Origin: Acidobacteriota bacterium
Lineage (GTDB): Bacteria > Acidobacteriota > Vicinamibacteria > Vicinamibacterales > JAHECP01
Length of the DNA: 42,661 nt
NCBI GenBank assembly: GCA_024641665.1
Contig: JAHECP010000024.1
Span: forward strand, 8,126 to 50,786
Reading direction: 5' to 3'
Shown here in pieces: positions 26,547 through 33,173 of this stretch (position 1 is the first letter of the stretch; each line of letters begins with the position of its first letter). Both the position numbers and the translations under genes were made by a program. The notes beneath the pieces were generated by a model. That model was not told the DNA's origin. It did no database searches and saw only the letters and a list, made by a program, of their open reading frames with translations.

Positions 26547-27113
26547 ATGGCCAGACGAGTGAAGGACATCATGCTTGCGCTGTCCGAGTACGCCGTCGTG
26601 GACGAGGACGCGACGATCCTCGACGCGCTCCGGGCCCTCGAGGCCTCGCAGGCCCGGCTGCCGGCCGGCCGCCAGCCGCACCGGGCGATCCTGGTGCGCG
26701 ACGCGCGCGGCCGGATCGTGGGCAAGCTGCACCACTTCGCGTTCCTCCGCGCCCTGCGGCCCGAGCGGCGCGCCATGGCCGAGCGCGGCATGCTGGACCG
26801 GGCCGGCGTCGGCGACGACCTGCGCGATCGCTCGATGCAGACGCTGGACCTGCTCGCGGGCGATCTGGTGGACGTGTGCGCGCGGGCGCGCAGCGTCGCG
26901 GTGCGCGAGGTGTACACCTCGGCCACCGTCAGCATCGACGAGGACGCCTCGCTCTTCGACGCGATGGCCGAGTTCCTCGCGCACCAGACGCTCTCGCTGC
27001 TCGTGCGCCGCGGCGGACAGACGGTCGGGATCCTGCGCCTCAGCGACCTTTTCGACGAGCTCGCCCGGCAGATCAAGCAGGGCGAGTGTCTCGAGGACAA
27101 GGACGGACGGTGA
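26547..27113 (+). CDS. CBS-domain-pair protein within the kinase operon
   Basis: A 188-residue paralog of the divergent CBS protein at 24043. The first CBS unit covers about 1-75 (VKDIMLALSEYAVVDEDATI, then RAILVRDARGRIVGKL), with a helical linker and a second unit at about 119-180 (VREVYTSATVSIDEDASLF, then LLVRRGGQTVGILRLSDLF). It is 16 bases after the kinase stop and three bases before the fusion gene start, so it is almost certainly cotranscribed and probably works with them. A nucleotide-responsive regulator of the transporter or kinase is the simplest reading, by analogy with CBS domains that gate channels and transporters. Confidence 0.85.
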   Translation: MARRVKDIMLALSEYAVVDEDATILDALRALEASQARLPAGRQPHRAILVRDARGRIVGKLHHFAFLRALRPERRAMAERGMLDRAGVGDDLRDRSMQTLDLLAGDLVDVCARARSVAVREVYTSATVSIDEDASLFDAMAEFLAHQTLSLLVRRGGQTVGILRLSDLFDELARQIKQGECLEDKDGR

Positions 27114-27116
27114 CCC

Positions 27117-29177
27117 ATGGCGAAGGTGTTGCTCGTTGACGACGAGGATCAGTTCCGCACGTCGTTGGCGACGCGGCTGCGCACCCGCGGCTTCGACGTC
27201 GTCGATGTGGACAACGGGGAAGCCGCGATTCGGGCGGTGCGGGCCGACGAGGCGATCGACCTCGCCGTGCTGGACCTCAAGATGCCGAAGATGGACGGCA
27301 TCCAGACGCTCGAGGAGCTCCGGACCTTCCGCCCGGCCATCCAGGGGATCATGCTGACCGGCCACGGGAGCCTGGACTCGGCGAAGGAGGCGGGGCGCCT
27401 CGAGGCGTTCAAGTACCTGGAGAAGCCGTGCGACATCGACGAGCTGGTTGGCGTGCTGCGGGACGCGGCAGAGCAGGTCGTCTACGCCAAGGCCCGACAC
27501 GAGATCGCGCACGTGGCCGAGCGGGGATCCCTGTGGCCGTGGCTGCTCGGCGCGCACAACTCCCGGCCGCTCTTCCTCTTCGTCGGCGCGGCGCTGTTCC
27601 TCGGCCTCGTGCTCACCCCGGCGCCGTCCCGGCTCGTCGAGCTGCTCGGCATGGAGAAGCGCGCCCCGGGCGCGACGGCCGACGGGCCCGAGCCGATCAT
27701 GGGGTACGCGTCCTACCGGGAGATGACGCCGGGCCAGACCATCGCCGGCTACTACACGCGCAAGAACAAGCTGGAGAAGACCGTCGTCCGCGCGGACGGG
27801 ACGACCGCCAAGGCGGCGCTCACCCCCGACGAGGTCGCGTTTCGCGCGAAGGTGATGCTCGGCGTCATCGCCGTGTCGGCGCTCTTCTGGGCGACGGGCG
27901 CCGTGCCGGTCGCCGTGACCACGCTGTTCGTCGCCGCCTGCCTGTACTTCTTCGGGATCTTCAAGCCCGACGGGATCGCGCAGGCCTTCGCCAAGGACGC
28001 GGTGCTGTTCATCTTCGGCGTGCTGGCGCTCGCCAAGGCGATCACCAAGACCGGGCTCGACCGGCGCATCGGCCTCCTCCTGCTCGCGCCGGCGAAGAAC
28101 CTCACGTTGTTCCTGCTGGTGTTCATGCCGCTGCTGTCCGTGTCGTGCTCGTTCCTGTCGGAGCACGCGCTGGTCGCGTTCACGATGCCGCTCTTCGTGA
28201 TGGTGTACGCGAGCGCCATCCGCGCGGGCGGGCTCAAGAAGGACCGGACGCTGATGGTGCTGCTCGCGCTGGCGCTCTGCTACGCGGCGAACTCGGGCGG
28301 GCCGGGCTCCCCGGCGGCGGGCGGCCGGAACGCCATCATGGTCGGCATCCTGGCGGACTACGGCATGGCCCCGACGTTCCAGCAGTGGGTACTCTACGGG
28401 CTGCCGCTCGTGCCGGTCATGTCGATGGCGGTGGGGCTGTACTTCCTGCTCTTCGTACGGCCCCACGTGGCCGTCACGCACCTCGACATCGCGGCCGAGG
28501 TGCGCCGCGCCGCCCAGAAGATCGGCCCGATGACGCGCGACGAGTACGTCACGGCGGGCGTCCTGATTCTGGTGATGGTGCTGTGGATCACGGCCAGCGA
28601 CGCGCTCGGCCTCGGGGGGCCGGTGCTCCTCGGTCTCGTGCTGCTCAACATCTTCCGCATCCTGCCGTGGAAGGACATGCAGAACATCCACTGGGAAGTG
28701 GTGTTCCTCTACGCGGGTGCCACGGCGATTGGCGCCGGGATCGCGGCGACGGGCGCGGCACTCTACGCGGCCGAGGCGTTCGTCAACATCCTGCCGGACG
28801 TCCTGCGGACGGGCTCCGGGCTGGCCATCGCCTCGAGCCTGTTCACCGGCATCACCACGAACTTCATGAGCGACGGCGCCACGGTCGCCGCCATCGGCCC
28901 GGTGACCGTGCCCATGGCGACCGTGGCCGGCGTCCATCCCTGGATGGTCGGGTTCTCCACCGCGTACGCGTCGTCGTTCGCGCACATGATGATCATCGGG
29001 ACGCCGTCGAACGCGCTGGCGTATGCCATGGCCAAGGACCCCAGCACCGGCGAGCAGCTGGTCACGCTGGGCGACTTCTTGCGGCACGGGTCCGCCGTGC
29101 TCGTCATCAGCTTCGTCGTGCTGTGGCTCTGGGCGATTCTCGGCTACTGGCTCTGGCTGGGATTCCCCGCGGTGTAG
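27117..29177 (+). CDS. response-regulator receiver domain fused to an SLC13/DASS-type anion transporter
   Basis: A 686-residue protein joining two complete modules. Residues 1-125 are a CheY-like receiver: acidic pair Asp8-Asp9, phosphoacceptor Asp53 in VLDLKMPKMDG, Thr81 in MLTGHGS and Lys103-Pro104 in YLEKPCD. Residues from about 145 form a multi-helix permease of the divalent anion:sodium symporter type: a hairpin-like ANSGGPGSPAAGGRNAIM, then TTNFMSDGATVAAIGPVTV and SSFAHMMIIGTPSNALAYA. The last two correspond to the SNT-like motif and the TPPNA motif that form the substrate and sodium sites in this family. No DNA-binding output exists, so phosphorylation probably acts on transport directly. 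The frame is continuous with no stop or shift at the join (about 27490-27560). Substrate is unknown; di- or tricarboxylates or sulfate are family options. Confidence 0.88.
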   Translation: MAKVLLVDDEDQFRTSLATRLRTRGFDVVDVDNGEAAIRAVRADEAIDLAVLDLKMPKMDGIQTLEELRTFRPAIQGIMLTGHGSLDSAKEAGRLEAFKYLEKPCDIDELVGVLRDAAEQVVYAKARHEIAHVAERGSLWPWLLGAHNSRPLFLFVGAALFLGLVLTPAPSRLVELLGMEKRAPGATADGPEPIMGYASYREMTPGQTIAGYYTRKNKLEKTVVRADGTTAKAALTPDEVAFRAKVMLGVIAVSALFWATGAVPVAVTTLFVAACLYFFGIFKPDGIAQAFAKDAVLFIFGVLALAKAITKTGLDRRIGLLLLAPAKNLTLFLLVFMPLLSVSCSFLSEHALVAFTMPLFVMVYASAIRAGGLKKDRTLMVLLALALCYAANSGGPGSPAAGGRNAIMVGILADYGMAPTFQQWVLYGLPLVPVMSMAVGLYFLLFVRPHVAVTHLDIAAEVRRAAQKIGPMTRDEYVTAGVLILVMVLWITASDALGLGGPVLLGLVLLNIFRILPWKDMQNIHWEVVFLYAGATAIGAGIAATGAALYAAEAFVNILPDVLRTGSGLAIASSLFTGITTNFMSDGATVAAIGPVTVPMATVAGVHPWMVGFSTAYASSFAHMMIIGTPSNALAYAMAKDPSTGEQLVTLGDFLRHGSAVLVISFVVLWLWAILGYWLWLGFPAV

Positions 29178-29198
29178 GCCGAACAAGAGGAGCGCTCC

Positions 29199-29687
29199 AT
29201 GGAGCACGTGATCAAGCTGCTCATCGTCGACGACGAGACGCGGTTTCTCGAGGCCATCGCCCAGCGGCTGACCAAGCGCGGCTTCGACGTCCGGACCGCG
29301 ACGAACGGCGCGGACGCCGTCGCGCTCGCGCGCCGGGAGAAGTTCGACATCGCCCTGCTCGACCTCAAGATGCCCGGGCTGGACGGCAGCCAGGTCCTGC
29401 ACATCCTGAAGGACGAGCACCGGTTCCTCGAGGCCATCATCCTCACCGGCCACGGGTCGCTCGAGAGCGCGGTCGAGCTCACCAAGCTCGGCGCCTTCTC
29501 GTACCTGCCCAAGCCGTACGAGATCGACAAGCTGATCGAGACGCTCAAGGACGCGTACGAGGCGCGGCTGCGGAAGAAGTTCGCCGCCGACGAAGCCAAG
29601 ATCGGCGACATCGTGAGCGCGGCGGTCGGCGGGACCGCGCTCGGCATCCTGCGCCAGCTGCGCCAGCTCGACGACGAGCGGCGGTAG
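29199..29687 (+). CDS. stand-alone response-regulator receiver protein
   Basis: A 162-residue protein. Its receiver domain (residues 5-125) has acidic pair Asp11-Asp12, phosphoacceptor Asp55 in LLDLKMPGLDG, the ILTGHGS threonine and the YLPKPYE lysine. The tail of about 35 residues (KKFAADEAKIGDIVSAAVGG) has no DNA-binding or enzymatic domain. It is close in sequence to the receiver part of the fusion protein before it (LTGHGSLESA against LTGHGSLDSA), consistent with duplication. AGGAG seven bases upstream supports the ATG. It may be a phosphate sink, a shuttle, or a competing target of the kinase. Confidence 0.88.
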   Translation: MEHVIKLLIVDDETRFLEAIAQRLTKRGFDVRTATNGADAVALARREKFDIALLDLKMPGLDGSQVLHILKDEHRFLEAIILTGHGSLESAVELTKLGAFSYLPKPYEIDKLIETLKDAYEARLRKKFAADEAKIGDIVSAAVGGTALGILRQLRQLDDERR

Positions 29688-29713
29688 GCGGATCGGGGTG
29701 GGTCGTGCCGGGG

Positions 29714-29754
29714 CCGCCGCCGGGTGCCGGAACGGCCGGCGAGCCCGGCGGCGG
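29714..29754. terminator. strong hairpin ending the kinase-transporter operon
   Basis: CCGCCGCCGGG (29714-29724) pairs perfectly with CCCGGCGGCGG (29744-29754), and the loop carries a further GCCGG/CCGGC stem. It lies 26 bases after the last operon stop and before the convergent gene's stop at 29775. There is no T tract. Confidence 0.5.
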
Positions 29755-29774
29755 GGGATTGCGCTGACCTCAGT

Positions 29775-30431
29775 TCAGAGCCCGAAGACGCCGAGCATCA
29801 TCCACTGCTGCAGCTTCTCGACGTAGGGCTTCACCAGCGCCTTGTTGACCTCCGGCACCTCGCTGCCGCCCACCTCGGTCGTCGGGACCTCGCGGCTGCC
29901 CGACTGGGCGGCGCTGGCCAGCCTGGCGAGGTCCATCTCCGAGAACGGCAGCCCCGCCGCGGCGTAGACCTGCCCGCGCACCCACGCGTACTCCTCGAGC
30001 GAGAAGCCGCTGGCGTTGAGCGCGTCCACCTGCGCGTGCTTCGCCTCGACGATGATGCCGGTGAGGTCCCTGAGGGCGCCCATCGCCTCGGTGAACGTCG
30101 GCTGGCGGTTCTCGCCCTTCTGCTGGCTCTCGAGCTGGTCGTACTTGGCCTTGAGCTCCGCGTTGCGGGCGCCCAGGCGCGACTCCATGGCTTCCTGCAC
30201 CTTCACGAAGCGGGCGACCTGGGCCTCGGTCAGCTCCCCGTTGTCCGGCGGCGTGAACGAGGCCTTGTTCGTCACGGTCTTGTCGATGTCGGCCAGCTCG
30301 CCGAGCTGCTTGAAGCTGGTGATGTACGCCCGCGCGGGCCTCCACACGAATACGTAGCCGAGCACCCCGCCGACGATGCCGAGCAGGACCACCACGCCGA
30401 GGCATCCGAGCGCGACCTTCTTCACGTTCAT
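29775..30431 (-). CDS. membrane-anchored protein of unknown function
   Basis: A 218-residue protein with one N-terminal membrane helix (about 6-28, VALGCLGVVVLLGIVGG) followed by a soluble, largely helical body. Residues about 70-115 (VARFVKVQEAMESRLGARNAEL) could form a coiled coil. I do not recognise the family. GAGGG about six bases upstream fits the ATG at 30431 (MNVKKV). It is convergent with the kinase-transporter operon and lies 157 bases after the NarL-type regulator on the same strand, with a hairpin between, so it is probably a separate unit. Confidence 0.72.
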   Translation of the reverse strand: MNVKKVALGCLGVVVLLGIVGGVLGYVFVWRPARAYITSFKQLGELADIDKTVTNKASFTPPDNGELTEAQVARFVKVQEAMESRLGARNAELKAKYDQLESQQKGENRQPTFTEAMGALRDLTGIIVEAKHAQVDALNASGFSLEEYAWVRGQVYAAAGLPFSEMDLARLASAAQSGSREVPTTEVGGSEVPEVNKALVKPYVEKLQQWMMLGVFGL

Positions 30432-30532
30432 GAATCCCTCTCCCTTGAGATGGCCGGGTCCATCATGGCGCCCGCGCATTGTATCCCGACTCGACCACCG
30501 GCCGGGACGGGGAAGAACGACGGGCACGGACC

Positions 30533-30556
30533 GGCCCCGGGCGGGCGGCCGGGGCC
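30533..30556 (-). terminator. hairpin after the two-component operon
   Basis: GGCCCCGG (30533-30540) pairs perfectly with CCGGGGCC (30549-30556). It lies 33 bases beyond the NarL-type regulator stop in the direction of transcription, and a short T/C-rich stretch follows on the minus strand. Confidence 0.45.
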
Positions 30557-30588
30557 TGAGGGCCCGTGCGCCCGCGGTGACGGCGCGG

Positions 30589-31230
30589 TCACTGGATGAT
30601 GCCCTTGCGCACGGCGTACAGCGCGATCTCCGCCGCGCTGTGCAGGTCGAGCTTCTCCATGATGTGGGCGCGGTGCGTGTCCACCGTGCTCGGGCTGAGG
30701 TGAAGGAGCTCGGCGATGTCCTTGTTGGCCTTCCCCTCGGCCACGAGCTGGAACACCTCGCGTTCCCGCTCGGAGAGCAGCTGGTAGCGGTCGGAGAGGC
30801 CGCGCTCGGCCATGCCGCGGACGTAGTCGTCGAGCAGGACGCGCGCCACCGCGGGGCTGAAGAACGACTTGCCCTCGGTCACGGCGTTCAGCGCGCGGAT
30901 GAGATCGGTGTCGGCGGAGTCCTTGAGCAGGTAGCCCCGGGCGCCGGCGTGCAGCGCCTGCGTGACGTAGGCCTCGTCGGCGTGCATGCTCAGGATGAGG
31001 ACCCGGACCTGGGGGACGCGGCGCGCGATCTGCCGCGTCGCCTCGATGCCGTTGAGCAGCGGCATGCCGATGTCGAGCAGCGCGACGTCGGGCTTGTGCT
31101 CGACCGCGAGGCTGACGGCGGCCCGTCCGTCGCTCGCCTCGGCCACCACCTGCCAGTCATGGCGGGCTTCGAGGATCTTGCGGAGGCCCTGGCGCACGAG
31201 CGTGTGGTCGTCGGCGAGCAGGATGCGCAC
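30589..31230 (-). CDS. NarL/FixJ-family response regulator with LuxR-type DNA-binding domain
   Basis: A 213-residue regulator. The receiver (about 1-120) has Asp7-Asp8, phosphoacceptor Asp53 in LLDIGMP and the LKDSADT lysine. The LuxR helix-turn-helix (about 148-210) reads LLSEREREVFQLVAEGKANKDIAELL, given here as LSEREREVFQLVAEG and LHLSPSTVDTHRAHIMEKL. The GTG at 31230 is chosen because GGAGG lies about seven bases upstream. Another GTG at 31236 overlaps the kinase stop as GTGA but is too close to that site. It is cotranscribed with the kinase before it, its likely phosphodonor. Target genes are unknown. Confidence 0.88.
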   Translation of the reverse strand: MRILLADDHTLVRQGLRKILEARHDWQVVAEASDGRAAVSLAVEHKPDVALLDIGMPLLNGIEATRQIARRVPQVRVLILSMHADEAYVTQALHAGARGYLLKDSADTDLIRALNAVTEGKSFFSPAVARVLLDDYVRGMAERGLSDRYQLLSEREREVFQLVAEGKANKDIAELLHLSPSTVDTHRAHIMEKLDLHSAAEIALYAVRKGIIQ

Positions 31231-31232
31231 CG

Positions 31233-32711
31233 TCACGCCTCCCGCGGCACGGAGGTTCCGGCGCCGAGCGGCGGGCGCTCCGGCGCGACGAGGCCGCCGG
31301 CTTGAGGCGGCAGGGCCGGCAGCTCGACGGAGATGCACGTGCCGCGGCCGGGCGCCGTGTCGAGCACGAACGAGCCGCGGAAGCCCGACACCCGCTCGCG
31401 CATCCCGATCAGCCCGAATCCGCGGTCGTCGGACGCCGCGATCCGGCCGGCGTCGAACCCACGACCGTTGTCCTCGACCCGGAGGCGGAGCGTGGATCCC
31501 CGCCGCGCGAGCGTCACGCGCACGGCCGTCGCGTGGGCGTGGCGCGCCACGTTGGTGACGGCCTCCTGCACGATCCGGTACGCGCACGTCTCGATCTCGG
31601 TGGCCAGCCGGTCGATCGTCCCGTCCGTCTCGAGGTCGGCCCGGGTGCCCGTGCGGCGCGAGAAGCCGCGCAGCAGCGACCCGGTCGCCGCCGGCAGCCC
31701 CAGATCGTCGAGCAGGGCCGGACGCAGCAGCTGCGACAGATCGCGCACCGCGTTGAGCGTCCGGTCCGTGATGGCGCGCGCCTCCTCCAGGCCCGGATCG
31801 GCCGCGCCGCTCGCCTGGGCCCGCCGCTGCGCGAGGCCGAGCTCGGTCTTCACGGCCGTGAGCGCCTGGCCCACTTCGTCGTGCAGCTCCCGGGCAATCG
31901 TCCGCCGCTCGTCCTCCTGTGCGTGCACCAGCCGCGCGGAGAGCCGCTGCAGGACGCGCCGGTTCTCCTCGTCCCGCTCGATCTGCGCCTCGACACCCTT
32001 CTCGAGCGTGCGCGCGTAGACGATGACGAGCGTGGCGATGCCGAGGCTCAGGACGAGTGCCAGCGCTCCGATGATCCACACCCGCTGCTGCGTGGCCCGG
32101 TAGAACTCGACGACCTCCTGCTGCCGCCGCTCGAACGCTTCCTGGTTGGCGGCGTGAATCTGCTCGGAGATCCGCAGAATGCTCTCGCGACGGGATACCG
32201 CCCCGGCGCGCAGCCGCGCCGAGATGTCCGCCGACGGCGACTGGTAGGCGGCGTCGAACACCGGCCCGACGGTCGTCCAGCGGCTCGCGAGCGCCGCCCG
32301 CAGCTCCGTGAGCGAGGCCGGCTCGCCTCCTTCGCCGAGCAGGGAGGTGTACTCCGCCAGCGCGTCGTCGGCGTGCTGGCGCGTCGCGATCAGCTGCTGG
32401 CGCGCCCGCTGAAGGTCCTCGGGACTGGTGGCCGACAGGAGGTCGCGCAGGTAGATGGAACTCAGGAGCACATCGCGGCTGACGCTCGAGAGCAGCTCCT
32501 CGGATCGCAGGAAGCGGGCGTTGGTGACCTGGGCGTGCGCCTCCACCTCGCGGAGACGCTGCAGGATGTCGTAGCCCGACGCGACCCACAGCGCGAGGAC
32601 CACCGCGAAGCCGAGGAACGCCGCGCGGCGGATCGTGAGGCGCGCAACGCCGGCGCGGCCGCGCCGCCGCGTGGTCCCGGTGCGGGCGGGCGCCGATTCG
32701 GGCTCGGACAT
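31233..32711 (-). CDS. NarL-partner membrane histidine kinase (HisKA_3 type)
   Basis: A 492-residue kinase: helices at about 30-48 and 211-233 enclose a helical periplasmic domain (about 50-208) of four-helix-bundle type. A coiled-coil linker leads to the HisKA_3 phosphoacceptor His277 in RELHDEVGQAL. The ATPase domain has Asn387 in EAVTNVARHA, DNGRGFD at 414-420 and GFGLIGMRER. This subclass pairs with NarL/LuxR regulators, as here. The start at 32711 (MSEPES) begins just before a basic stretch and the first helix; the ribosome site is weak and an upstream extension lacks support. Confidence 0.87.
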   Translation of the reverse strand: MSEPESAPARTGTTRRRGRAGVARLTIRRAAFLGFAVVLALWVASGYDILQRLREVEAHAQVTNARFLRSEELLSSVSRDVLLSSIYLRDLLSATSPEDLQRARQQLIATRQHADDALAEYTSLLGEGGEPASLTELRAALASRWTTVGPVFDAAYQSPSADISARLRAGAVSRRESILRISEQIHAANQEAFERRQQEVVEFYRATQQRVWIIGALALVLSLGIATLVIVYARTLEKGVEAQIERDEENRRVLQRLSARLVHAQEDERRTIARELHDEVGQALTAVKTELGLAQRRAQASGAADPGLEEARAITDRTLNAVRDLSQLLRPALLDDLGLPAATGSLLRGFSRRTGTRADLETDGTIDRLATEIETCAYRIVQEAVTNVARHAHATAVRVTLARRGSTLRLRVEDNGRGFDAGRIAASDDRGFGLIGMRERVSGFRGSFVLDTAPGRGTCISVELPALPPQAGGLVAPERPPLGAGTSVPREA

Positions 32712-33098
32712 GGCGACATCGTATCGCGCCGCGGGCGTCTCGCCAACTCGAGGGGGAGTGCGTGACTCGTGGGGGGAGGAGGAGAAGAACCCAAGGAGGG
32801 GGCCCCGGGGCGGCCGATCCGGCGTCTCCGAGGCCCTGAGGGCGCTGGCCCGTGGCCTTGGGTGCGACAGAGAGTAGCGCGGTCCGTGCCCCGGAGCTAT
32901 CGGGTCAGGACCTGATTTTTGCGTGGCACACACCTCAATCGCCGTCGCGTTGCGCGCGGCGCCCGGGTCGGCCCAAACCTCGCGCGGGTGCGACGCCAAC
33001 GGCTTGACGGGACAGGGCTCGGCCCACGAGCCCCAACGGAGTTTCGAGTACACGGCCGCCGGCACAGCGGGCCCGCGGGCCCCGGCGCCCGGCTGCAG
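32712..33098. other. 387-base intergenic region, no gene recognised
   Basis: It lies upstream of the kinase on one side and beyond the 3' end of the BNR gene on the other. A relatively AT-rich patch GGTCAGGACCTGATTTTTGC (32906-32925) includes the interrupted dyad TCAGGACCTGA. It could be part of a promoter or an old mobile-element edge, but nothing decisive is seen. Confidence 0.35.
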
Positions 33099-33138
33099 CC
33101 GTAGGGTCGGGACCCTACGGTGCCGGTCGTCCGGCACC
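33099..33138. terminator. twin hairpins downstream of the second BNR-repeat gene
   Basis: CCGTAGGGTC (33099-33108) pairs perfectly with GACCCTACGG (33111-33120). GGTGCCGG (33119-33126) pairs with CCGGCACC (33131-33138). They lie 36-75 bases past the stop of the minus-strand BNR gene. The first BNR gene also ends in two adjacent hairpins. Confidence 0.5.
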
Positions 33139-33173
33139 CGCCATCCACACCTGACGCCCGGGGCGCTCGCGCG

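Noticed and set aside
26430-29453. A roughly 1000-codon open frame on the minus strand opposite the kinase-transporter operon
   Set aside because: It is antisense to clearly recognisable domains and is Arg/His/Glu-rich with no family motif, as expected from high third-position GC.
32906-32925. Edge of a REP-associated transposase element
   Set aside because: The GGTCAGGACCTGATTTTTGC patch is suggestive, but no transposase or matching second end is present in the window.
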